Under the pieces are notes generated by a model. The model was not told where the DNA came from. It made no database searches and saw only the letters and a list, made by a program, of their open reading frames with translations. Positions 1 through 9,019 of a DNA stretch of 64,000 nt are shown here, piece by piece. Location of the stretch: NCBI GenBank assembly GCA_029834535.1, contig JAQMWT010000320.1, positions 1 to 64,000 of the forward strand. The letters run 5' to 3'. Position 1 is the first letter of the stretch, and each line of letters begins with the position of its first letter. The stretch comes from Chrysophaeum taylorii (lineage: Eukaryota > Sar > Pelagophyceae > Pelagomonadales > Pelagomonadaceae). A program made the translations under genes and the position numbers.

Positions 1-35
1 ACCCCAGTAAGTTCACCTGGTCCCAGTAAGTTCAC

Positions 36-642
36 CTACAGTGCGCGGTAGACGCCGGGAGGGGGCTTATCGGTATTGCGCAGCACGTGTGGGGTAGGGT
101 GGAGTCGTCGACTCAGAAGAGGATATCCTCGGGGTTGCCGATCGACAGAGAGCCACGTAGAGCTGGACGTGGCAGAAGACGGGCTTGGAGAAGAGGACGC
201 CGACCTCGCGGGGCGTCTGGCCCTGGCTCTTGGTGATCGTTTGGCGTCGGCGGGCCTTACGGGATACAGGTTGGAGGAGCCTCGGTGACAACGACACGAT
301 CGATCATGTATCTGGTACCGTTGCAGTGGCCGTGCGACGGGTCGAGGTTGCGAAGACTTCAAGCTCGCGATCAAAGTCAGCATGCCGTTGGTTGTCAGGG
401 AGTTCAAAACTCGACTTGAAGAGCGAGGCGTCGGCTTCCGACCCAACCTAGTCGGCCGAAAAGAACTCCGACGCCTCGTCTCCGGGAAAGGCCGTGGTCA
501 TGCGCGCGTTGTCAGCATCGACAACATCGTTTCGACGGGGCGTGAGAATGGCGCGCCGAAAGAGCCGCCGCGGGTCGTGGAAATAGTCTGCGAGGTCGCC
601 GTAGACGGCTTGGAGGATCACTGTCTGGCTCTCGCGCCTACT
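36..642 (-). pseudogene. Helitron/Pif1-type helicase C-terminal fragment, copy A (inverted)
   Basis: This is the only copy on the minus strand. A 76-codon stretch at 67-297 reads SQGQTPREVGVLFSKPVFCHVQLYVALCR, matching the motif V (TINKSQGQT) and motif VI (QLYVALSR) block of Helitron and Pif1 helicases. The remainder of the helicase segment continues toward position 640 in other frames. It faces copy B head to head. Confidence 0.7.
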
Positions 643-670
643 GATCCTTACTCTCGCGCCTACCTGATCC

Positions 671-818
671 TTACCCTAAATCGATGGACAAACAAACAGT
701 CTTAGCAGTCTTCTTAACTACTAATCGACAGATGTTTGTCTGTTTGTTTCCTAACTACTAATCGACAGATGTTTGTCTGTCTGTTTGTCTGTCTGTTTGT
801 CCCTCGATTTAGGGTAAG
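671..818. repeat. Head-to-head junction between inverted and direct array units
   Basis: CTTACCCTAAATCGA at about 670-685 is mirrored by TCGATTTAGGGTAAGG at about 802-818, and the sequences further out (helicase starts, TAGGCGCGAGAG repeats) are also mirror images. Between the arms are two copies of CTAACTACTAATCGACAG and TTTGTCTG microsatellite. Confidence 0.75.
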
Positions 819-867
819 GGTCAGGTAGGCGCGAGAGTAAGGATCAGGTAGGCGCGAGAGCCAGACA

Positions 868-1450
868 GTGATCCTCCAAGCCGTCTACGGCGACCTCGCA
901 GACTATTTCCACGACCCGCGGCGGCTCTTTCAGCGCGCCATTCTCACGCCCGTCGAAACGATGTTGTCGATGCTGACAACGCGCGCATGACCGCGGCTTT
1001 TTTTCCCGGAGACGAGGCGTCGGAGTTCTTTTCGGCTGACTAGGTTGGTCGGAAGACGACGCCTCGCTCTTTACAGTAGAGTTTTCGACTCCCGACAACC
1101 AACGGCCGCTGACTTTGAGCGCAAGCTTAAGATCTTCGCAACCTCGACCCGTCGCACGGCCACTGCAACGGTACCAGATACATGATCGATGTGGCGTTGT
1201 CTCCGAGGCTCCTCAACCTGTATCCTTAAGGCCGCCGACGCCAAACGATCACCAAGAGAGGGCCAGACGCCCCGCGAGGTCGGCGTCCTTGGCCGAAGCC
1301 GTCTTCTGCCACGTCCAGCTCTACGTGGCTCTCTGTCGATCGGCAACCCCGAGGATATCCTCTTCTTGGTCGACGACTCCACCCTACCCACACGTGCTCC
1401 CCCCCCGCCGCAATACGATAAGCCCCTCCCGGCGTCTACACGCGCACGGT
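868..1450 (+). pseudogene. Helitron/Pif1-type helicase C-terminal fragment, copy B
   Basis: Same segment as the other units but the most disrupted by small indels; motif V survives only as EGQTPREVGVL and motif VI as an LYVALCRSATPR stretch in a different frame. It lies immediately right of the inversion point. No long continuous frame remains. Confidence 0.65.
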
Positions 1451-1947
1451 AGGTGAACTTACTGGGACAAGGGCAAACTTACTATGGGGTTAGAGATTTC
1501 GGACTAGGTGAGCTTAGTGACCAGGTGAACTTACTGAGACCAGGTGAACTTACGGGATTTTAGAGTAAACGCAAGGGTTAGCGGCGAGTGCGATCAACGG
1601 GCGCTTCGATGGGCGGAGGCGGGAGCGACAGCTCGAAGGAGTTGGGTGTGAGCACGAGTGGGTTTACGCCGAACTTACTGGGGTTAGAGATTTGACTAGG
1701 GGAATTACTTTCAAAAAAAATTCAAGAAGCACTATGGGAACCAGGTGAACTACGGGCGTTGAGATGGGACTAGGTGAACTTTACGGCCTGCACTTGTCTT
1801 GTTTGTTTGTTGGTTTGTTTGTCTGTCTGTTTGTCTGTTTAGGGTTAAGGATCATGTATGGCGCGAGAGTTGGTTGGTTGTCCCTCGATTTAGGGTAAGG
1901 ATCAGGTAGGCGCGAGAGTAAGGATCAGGTAGGCGCGAGAGCCAGAC

Positions 1948-2536
1948 AGTGATCCTCCAAGCCGTCTACGGCGACCTCGCAGACTATTTCCACGACCCGC
2001 GGCGGCTCTTTCAGCGCGCCATTCTCACGCCCCGTCGAAACGATGTTGTCGATGCTGACAACGCGCGCGCATGACCGCGGCCTTTTTCCCGGAGACGAGG
2101 CGTCGGAGTTCTTTTCGGCTGACTAGGCTGGGTCGGAAGACGACGCCTCGCTCTTTACAGTAGATTTTCAACTCCCTGACAACCAACGGCATGCTGACTT
2201 TGATCGCGAGCTTAAGTCTTCGCAACCTCGACCCGTCGCACGGCCACTGCAACGGTACCAGATACATGATCGATCGTGTCGTGTCACCGAGGCTCCTCCA
2301 ACCTGTATCCCTTAAGGCCCGCCGACGCCAAACGATCACCAAGAGCCAGGGCCAGACGCCCCGCGAGGTCGGCGTCCTCTTGCCCAAGCCCGTCTTCTGC
2401 CACGTCCAGCTCTACGTGGCTCTCTGTCGATCGGCAACCCCGAGGATATGCTCTTCTGAGTCGACGACTCCACCCTACCCCACACGTGCTGCGCAATACC
2501 GATAAGCCCCCTCCCGGCGTCTACACGCGCACTGTA
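1948..2536 (+). pseudogene. Helitron/Pif1-type helicase C-terminal fragment, copy C
   Basis: The best single piece of evidence for the family. One uninterrupted frame (2191-2505, 104 codons) contains both LRNLDPSHGHCNGTRYMI, which corresponds to the helicase signature LRNLDP..G.CNGTR, and TITKSQGQTPREVGVLLPKPVFCHVQLYVALCR, which corresponds to motifs V and VI. Sequence upstream carries RAILTPRRNDVVDADNAR, the usual upstream ILTP.N..VD.IN element, in another frame. Confidence 0.75.
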
Positions 2537-2886
2537 GTGAACTTACGGGGACCAGGTGAACATCAAGCAGCTTAGATTGGCGGAGGTGAGAGCGGACGAG
2601 CTCGAAGGAGAGTTGGTGAGTGGATGTGAGCACGAGTGGGCTTAACGCCGAATTGAAAGCCGAACGGGTTAGAGATTGGGACTAGGGTGAACTTACTGGG
2701 ACCAGGTGAACTTACTGGGGTTAGAGATGGGACTAGGTGAACTTGAACTTACTGGCCTGCACTTGTCCTAACTACTAATCGACAGATGTTTGTCTGTCTG
2801 TCTGTTTGTCTGTCTGTTTGTCTCGATTTAGGGTAAGGATCAGGTAGGCGCGAGAGTAAGGATCAGGTAGGCGCGAGAGCCAGACA

Positions 2887-3478
2887 GTGATCCTCCAAGC
2901 CGTCTACGGCGACCTCGCAGACTATTTCCACGACCCGCGGCGGCTCTTTCAGCGCGCCATTCTCACGCCCCGTCGAAACGATGTTGTCGATGCTGACAAC
3001 GCGCGCATGACCGCGGCCTTTTTCCCGGAGACGAGGCGTCGGAGTTCTTTTCGGCCGACTAGGTTGGGTCGGAAGACGACGCCTCGCTCTTTACAGTCGA
3101 GTTTTCAACTCCCTGACAACCAACGGCATGCTGACTTTGATCGCGAGCTTAAAGTCTTCGCAACCTCGACCCGTCGCACGGCCACTGCAACGGTACCAGA
3201 TACATGATCGATCGTGTCGTTGTCACCGAGGCTCCTCCAACCTGTATCCCTTAAGGCCCGCCGACGCCAAACGATCAACAAGAGCCAGGGCCAGACGCCC
3301 CGCGAGGTCGGCGTCCTCTTGCCCAAGCCCGTCTTCTGCCACGTCCAGCTCTACGTGGCTCTCTGTCGATCGGCAACCCCGAGGATATGCTCTTCTGAGT
3401 CGACGACTCCACCCTACCCCACACGTGCTGCGCAATACCGATAAGCCCCCTCCCGGCGTCTACACGCGCACTGTAGGT
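2887..3478 (+). pseudogene. Helitron/Pif1-type helicase C-terminal fragment, copy D
   Basis: The frame from 2887 reads VILQAVYGDLADYFHDPRR followed by AILTPRRNDVVDADNAR, matching the segment before the ILTP element in Helitron helicases; the frame at 3214-3444 carries TINKSQGQTPREVGVLLPKPVFCHVQLYVALCR. The 106-codon product of 2887-3207 is identical to that of copy E, so D and E are a recent duplication. Confidence 0.75.
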
Positions 3479-3832
3479 GAACTTACTGGGACCAGGTGAA
3501 CTTACTGGGGTTTGAGATTGGGACTAGGTGAACTTAGTGACCAGGTGAACTTACTGGGACCAAGTGAACTTACTGGGGTTTTTAGAGTGAACGCAAAGGC
3601 TAGCGGCGTGTGCGGATCAAAGCAGCTTAGATTGGCGGAGGTGAGAGCGACGAGCTCGAAGGAGAGTGGGGTGAGTGGGTGTGAGCACGAGTGGGCTTAC
3701 GCCGAACTTACTGGGGTTAGAGATTGGGACTAGGTGAACTTACTGGGACCAGGTGAACTTACTGGGGTTAGAGATTGGGACTAGGTGAACTTACTGGCCT
3801 GCACTTGTCCTAACTACTAATCGACAGATGTT

Positions 3833-3863
<31 letters not shown>

Positions 3864-3934
3864 TTGTCCCTCGATTTAGGGTAAGGATCAGGTAGGCGCG
3901 AGAGTAAGGATCAGGTAGGCGCGAGAGCCAGACA

Positions 3935-4526
3935 GTGATCCTCCAAGCCGTCTACGGCGACCTCGCAGACTATTTCCACGACCCGCGGCGGCTCTTTCAG
4001 CGCGCCATTCTCACGCCCCGTCGAAACGATGTTGTCGATGCTGACAACGCGCGCATGACCGCGGCCTTTTTCCCGGAGACGAGGCGTCGGAGTTCTTTTC
4101 GGCCGACTAGGTTGGGTCGGAAGACGACGCCTCGCTCTTTACAGTCGAGTTTTCAACTCCCTGACAACCAACGGCATGCTGACTTTGATCGCGAGCTTAA
4201 AGTCTTCGCAACCTCGACCCGTCGCACGGCCACTGCAACGGTACCAGATACATGATCGATCGTGTCGTTGTCACCGAGGCTCCTCCAACCTGTATCCCTT
4301 AAGGCCCGCCGACGCCAAACGATCAACAAGAGCCAGGGCCAGACGCCCCGCGAGGTCGGCGTCCTCTTGCCCAAGCCCGTCTTCTGCCACGTCCAGCTCT
4401 ACGTGGCTCTCTGTCGATCGGCAACCCCGAGGATATACTCATCTGGGTCGACGACTCCACCCTACCCCACACGTGCTGCGCAATACCGATAAGCCCCCTC
4501 CCGGCGTCTACACGCGCACTGTAGGT
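3935..4526 (+). pseudogene. Helitron/Pif1-type helicase C-terminal fragment, copy E
   Basis: Nearly identical to copy D over the whole unit at a spacing of 1048 bp. It differs near its right end (around 4435-4450), where the sequence after the motif VI block matches copy F better than D, suggesting exchange between units. Confidence 0.75.
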
Positions 4527-4885
4527 GAACTTACTGGGACCAGGTGAACTTACTGGGGTTTGAGATTGGGACTAGGTGAACTGAGTGACCAGGTGAAACT
4601 GGGACCAGGTGAACATACTACTGTGGGTTTTAGAGTAAACTCAAAGGTTGGCGGCGCGTGCGGATCAAAGCAGCTTAGATTGGCGGAGGCGAGAGCGACG
4701 AGCTCAAAGGAGTTGGTGTGAGCTAGGTGAACTTACTGACCAGGTGAACTTATATGAAACTTACTGGGACCAGGTGAACTTACTGGGGTTAGAGATTGGG
4801 ACTAGGTGAACTTACTGGCCTGCACTTGTCCTAACTACTAATCGACAGATGTTTGTCTGTTTGTTTGTATACTGGCCTGCACTTG

Positions 4886-4925
<40 letters not shown>

Positions 4926-4991
4926 CCTCGATTTAGGGTAAGGATCAGGTAGGCGCGAGAGTAAGGATCACGTAGGCGCGAGAGCCAGACA

Positions 4992-5588
4992 GTGATCCTC
5001 CAAGCCGTCTACGGCGACCTCGCAGACTATTTCCACGACCCGCGGCGGCTCTTTCAGCGCGCCATTCTCACGCCCCGTCGAAACGATGTTGTCGATGCTG
5101 ACAACGCGCGCATGACCGCGGCCTTTTTTTCCCGGAGACGAGGCGTCGGAGTTCTTTTCGGCCGACTAGGTTGGGTCGGAAGACGACGCCTCGCTCTTTA
5201 CAGTCGAGTTTTCAACTCCCTGACAACCAACGGCATGCTGACTTTGATCGCGAGCTTAAAGTCTTCGCAACCTCGACCCGTCGCACGGCCACTGCAACGG
5301 TACCAGATACATGATCGATCGTGTCGTTGTCACCGAGGCTCCTCCAACCTGTATCCCTTAAGGCCCGCCGACGCCAAACGATCGACAAGAGCCAGGGCCA
5401 GACGCCCCGCGAGGTCGGCGTCCTCTTGGCGAAGCCCGTCTTCTGTCACGTCCAGCTCTACGTGGCTCTCTGTCGATCGGCAACCCCGAGGATATCCTCT
5501 TCTGGGTCGACGACTCCACCCTACCTCACACGTGCTGCGCAATACCGATAAGCCCCCTCCCGGCGTCTACACGCGCACTATAGGTTAA
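4992..5588 (+). pseudogene. Helitron/Pif1-type helicase C-terminal fragment, copy F
   Basis: An extra T in the poly-T run near 5125 keeps a 198-codon frame open from 4992 to 5588, but most of that frame is not the helicase frame; the motif V/VI block is read at 5321-5551. The long frame is therefore an accident of the repeat and not a gene. Confidence 0.7.
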
Positions 5589-5907
5589 CTTACTGGGACC
5601 AGGTGAACTTACTGGGGTTAGAGACTGGGACTAGGTGAGCTGAGTGACCAGGTGAACTAACTGGGACCAGATGAACTTACTGGGGTGTTTAGAGTAAACT
5701 CAAGGGTTGGCGGCGCGTGCGGATCAAAGCAGCTTGGATTGGCGGGGGTGAGAGCGACGAGCTCAAAGGAGAGTGGGGTGTGTGGGTGTGAGCACGAGTG
5801 GGTTTTCGCCGAACTTACTGGGGTTAGAGATTGGGACTAGGTGAACTTACTGGCCTGCACTTGTTTAAAGACAAACAGACAGACAGACAGACAAACAGGC
5901 AAACACC

Positions 5908-6176
5908 CTTACCCTAAATCGAGGGACAGACAAACAGACTAACTTATCTCCGCCCGTCAGGCACATCCCTCATACCCCACAAACCCACCCACATCCTTCA
6001 TGCTCCCCACACACACCCCCCCCTCTTAGCAGTCGACATTTAAAGACAGACAAACAGACAGACAAACAGACAAACATCTGTCGATTAGTAGTTAGGAAGA
6101 CTGCTAAGAGGGGGGTGTGTGTGGGGAGCATGAAGGATGTGGGTGGGTTTGTTTGTCCCCCAATTTAGGGTAAGGA
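5908..6176. repeat. Large inverted repeat (hairpin) between copies F and G
   Basis: The stretch from about 5980 (AACCCACCCACATCCTTCAT onward, through the C run, to CTTAGCAGTC near 6033) is the reverse complement of about 6100-6150 (GACTGCTAAGAG through ATGAAGGATGTGGGTGGGTT). The outer TTACCCTAAATCGAGGGACA at 5908 is mirrored near 6157-6176. The ~65 bp loop holds the usual microsatellite and the CTAACTACTAATC motif in reverse. Confidence 0.75.
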
Positions 6177-6200
6177 TCATGTAGGCCCGCGAGCCAGACA

Positions 6201-6793
6201 TTGATCCTCCAAGCCGTCTGCGGCGACCTCGCAGACTGTTTCCACGACCCGCGGCGGCTCTTTCAGCGCGCCATTCTCACGCCCCGTCGAAACGATGTTG
6301 TCGATGCTGACAACGCGCGCGTGACCGCGGCCTTTTTTTCCCGGAGACGAGGCGTCGGAGTTCTTTTCGGCCGACTAGGTTGGGTCGGAAGACGACGCCT
6401 CGCTCTTAACAGTCGAGTTTTCAACTCCCTGACAACCAACGGCATGCTGACTTTGATCGCGAGCTTAAAGTCTTCGCAACCTCGACCCGTCGCACGGCCA
6501 CTGCAACGGTACCAGATACATGATTGATCATGTCGTTGTCACCGAGGCTCCTCCAACCTGTATCCCTTAAGGCCCGCCTACGCCAAACGATCAACAAGAG
6601 CCAGGGCCAGACGTCCCGCGAGGTCCGCGTCCTCTTGCCCACAAGCCCGTCTTCTGCCACGTCCAGCTCTACGTGGCTCTCCGTCGATCGGCAACCCCGA
6701 GGATATCCTCTTCTGAGTCGACGACTCCACCCTACTCCACACGTGCTCCGCAATACCGATAAGTCCCCTCACGGCGTCTACACGCGCACTGTA
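6201..6793 (+). pseudogene. Helitron/Pif1-type helicase C-terminal fragment, copy G
   Basis: The last unit, separated from copy F by a longer spacer that holds a ~50 bp-arm inverted repeat. Small substitutions (for example QTINKSQGQTSREVRVLL at motif V) make it somewhat more diverged than D and E. Confidence 0.7.
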
Positions 6794-6795
6794 GG

Positions 6796-7142
6796 TGGAC
6801 TTACTGGGACAAGGTGAACTTACTGGGGTTAGAGATTGGGACTAGGTGAGCTGAGTGACCAGGTGAGCTTACTGAGACCAGGTGAACTTACTGGGGCTTT
6901 TAGAGTAAACTCAAGGGTTGGCGGCGCGTGCGGATCGAAGCAGCTTGGGTTGGCGGGGGTGAGAGCGACGAGCTCAAAGGAGAGTGGGGTGAGTGGGTGT
7001 CAGCACGAGTGGGTTTACGCCGATCTTACTGGGGTTAGAGATTGGGACTAGGTGAACTTACTGACCAGGTGAACGTAACGGGACGGTGAACTTACTGGTG
7101 TTAGAGATTGGGACTAGGTGAACTTACTGGCCTGCACTTGTC
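6796..7142 (+). repeat. GGTGAACTTACTGGG minisatellite spacer (last block)
   Basis: Short G-rich words recur here as in every spacer of the array: GGTGAACTTACTGGG, GACCAGGTGAACTTACTGGG and GGGTTAGAGATTGGGACTA. The same family makes up 1455-1790, 2530-2760, 3475-3800, 4515-4810 and 5585-5860. The block ends at GGCCTGCACTTGTC just before the Harbinger element. Confidence 0.8.
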
Positions 7143-7287
7143 GACATTTAAAGACCCGTTCTCTACTGGAATACCAAAGTGAAAGTTGGCCGAATATTTG
7201 GCCCACTTTACGTTTCGGTTCTCTACCAGTGATGTAAAATGAAATGGATTTGATGATTGTTTTGCGGCTTGGTACAACATTTAATAA

Positions 7288-7909
7288 ATGTTCGGGTCAC
7301 TTGAACGACGGCGCACTGATACGAGCGACTCCGAATCGGACAGCGACGACGAGTATCGCACGACCAAGATCGCCGAAGCGATAAAGCGTCGTCGAATCGC
7401 AGCGATCACCGCATTTGGTGCGTTTGACCGTGAGAAGCGCCCGGGGCAGACGGGGCCCAAGCTTCGTGCGTCGCGCAAAGAGTGGCATCATCACGTGCGG
7501 ACAGAGTGTCCACGAAAACTTCAACGGATGTATCGCATGGAGGTCTAGCATTTCAACGAGTTGCTGGAGTTGGTGCGGAGGGAGATACAGACGCGAGACA
7601 TCGAGAGAGCCGTGCGTTCTTCTGGGTCCGAGGTATGCGCCGAGGTCCGACTTGCGATCAGCATACGCTACCTTGCTGGGGGGAGCTACCTCGATATCTG
7701 CTCTAACTTTGGGGTGTCTCCGGCGGAGTTTTATGGATCGATTTGGAGATGTGTTGAAGCCATCAACAACACGTTTCCCTACAGACTTCCCGCTGGACGA
7801 CGAGACGGAACTCGAGAAACTGCAGGCGGGCTGGGCTCGCAAGTCACGCCCCGCGGTCCTTCGAAGCGTGGTGGGTGCCATTGATGGTTGCTGCATTAGG
7901 CTGCGGTAA
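7288..7909 (+). pseudogene. PIF/Harbinger transposase (DDE_Tnp_4 type), N-terminal part, broken
   Basis: Reading starts at ATG 7288 with an acidic, serine-rich leader (ERRRTDTSDSESDSDDE). It is interrupted by a TAG at 7546, after which the same frame continues with HFNELLELVRREIQTRD and EVRLAISIRYLAGGSYLDICSNFGVSPAEFYGSIWRCVEAINNTF, the helix-turn-helix region typical of Harbinger transposases. Near 7770-7790 the frame shifts, and the next frame carries LRSVVGAIDGCCIRL, the site of the first catalytic Asp (GAIDG). The remainder of the DDE domain, with the second Asp and the Glu, is missing. It cannot be an active enzyme. Confidence 0.75.
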
Positions 7910-7968
7910 AGCGACGTCGAATCGCGGCGAAAGGTCCAGTCCCACCTCATCAAGTCCCACCCCGCGCA

Positions 7969-8778
7969 CTATGCTTGAGGTGCTCCTCCGCGAGGAGGGG
8001 CTTCTTTTGCGCCCTCGGCAGCGCTAAGTATAACGATAGCACTCTTCATATCGGAGGAGGCGGCCGGTGGCAGGGGCGGGCCGGCCGCCAGGGGGCGGAG
8101 GAGGTTTTTTAGGTGAGGAGGTGCGGAGGTGGAGTCAAGAAGGTAAGGAGGGAGTTGTAGGTTCCTGACGAGCTCGGGAACATCAGGATCGGCGGCATAC
8201 AGGATATTGTCCACTGCTGGATCGTTCGATTTGCAGACCTTGGCCAGCTCCTCCCAGTGCAAGCTGGGCTCCTCGGCGTCAAGGTCTTGCCAAGATGGCG
8301 TTATGAACCGCAAAAGGTGGGCGTCTCGCGTCTGGACGATGGACATGACCATCTGCGATCGGCAGGGATCCTTCGACCAGTGATTCTTCGACGGCGACGG
8401 CGGCGAGCGAGCTTCACAAAGCAGGTTGCGCCAGCTTGGGGACACAGCCTCAGTCGTGGCCGCACACGCCGCGTCGACAGATGCAGCCTCTGACTCTGCG
8501 CCCTCCGGCTCCGACTCGGCCGAGTCACTCAGTGTGAAGAGCGTGGCACTCGCTTCCACCATCTCGAGCCAAGCCACGAGCGCGGACCAGTTCCAGGCCT
8601 TGCACCTGGGCTCCGGCACGCTTTGCTCTGCCGCCCGGCGCTTGATCCCCGCCATGAGGTTTTTGTTTTCCGGCCGCGAAACCTTCGGGGTCCAGCTCTG
8701 CATCGTCATCGCAGCCCAGCCGGGTTTGACCTTCAGCGTCGCTGCCCGCCGCTGCGCTTCCTTCGTGGTACTCGCCAT
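7969..8778 (-). CDS. Second ORF of the Harbinger element, unknown function
   Basis: A 269-codon frame starts at ATG 8778 and runs toward the transposase. The protein is rich in Ala, Ser and Glu/Asp, with a basic N-terminal third (residues 1-60) and an acidic middle (ESEPEGAESEAASVD). Harbinger elements usually encode a Myb/SANT-like DNA-binding protein as second gene; I see only a weak candidate (CKAWNWSALVAWLEM, residues ~59-73) and no clear Myb tryptophan spacing. It is open from end to end, so it may have decayed less than the transposase. Confidence 0.5.
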   Translation of the reverse strand: MASTTKEAQRRAATLKVKPGWAAMTMQSWTPKVSRPENKNLMAGIKRRAAEQSVPEPRCKAWNWSALVAWLEMVEASATLFTLSDSAESEPEGAESEAASVDAACAATTEAVSPSWRNLLCEARSPPSPSKNHWSKDPCRSQMVMSIVQTRDAHLLRFITPSWQDLDAEEPSLHWEELAKVCKSNDPAVDNILYAADPDVPELVRNLQLPPYLLDSTSAPPHLKNLLRPLAAGPPLPPAASSDMKSAIVILSAAEGAKEAPPRGGAPQA

Positions 8779-9019
8779 GGTTGGTATATTTGCTTAAGTT
8801 TTTTCACTTTAATAGCGCCCTCCTCGAAAAACCCGACCCAAGTCAGGTCGGATTATTCGAAAATCCTCCAAATATCCCGCCCTGATTATTTGGCCAATTT
8901 CATTATTTGGCCAACTTTATCCACTAGAGAACGGGTCTAAAGATTCTCATGATGACCAGATTTGCCATAAACAACGACCCCAACGGCACTATACCAACGA
9001 CAGGAAGTTTTGTATTGAG

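Larger units (their letters stand above)
1..7142. repeat. Tandem array of ~1.05 kb units carrying Helitron/Pif1 helicase fragments
   Basis: Seven copies of the same unit can be read by eye; their core beginning TCCTCCAAGCCGTCTACGG lies near 870, 1950, 2890, 3938, 4995 and 6204 on the plus strand, and once inverted near 640 on the minus strand. Spacing between direct copies is about 0.94 to 1.21 kb. Each unit is: a TTTGTCTG microsatellite, a conserved TCGATTTAGGGTAAGGATCAGGT block, a ~600 bp decayed helicase segment, then GGTGAACTTACTGGG repeats. No Rep/HUH nuclease part is present, so this is not a row of complete Helitrons but an amplified fragment of one. Confidence 0.85.
7153..8937 (+). 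mobile_element. Defective PIF/Harbinger-type DNA transposon
   Basis: The ends are inverted repeats: GACCCGTTCTCTACTGG at 7153-7169 and its complement with one mismatch at 8921-8937. Subterminal AAAGTTGGCC(G/A)AATA is also shared by both ends. The element is flanked by TAAA on each side (7149-7152, 8938-8941); the family normally duplicates three bases (TWA), so this may be TAA plus a chance A. It carries a broken transposase on the plus strand and a second, unrelated-looking ORF on the minus strand, the usual two-gene layout of the family. It inserted at the edge of the helicase array. Confidence 0.75.

Noticed and set aside
4992-5588. 198-codon frame in array copy F as a real gene
   Set aside because: It is mostly out of the helicase frame and stays open only through a run-length difference in one repeat unit.
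1-7142. CRISPR array
   Set aside because: The repeated words are variable in length and spacing, spacers are themselves repeated, and the context is eukaryotic.
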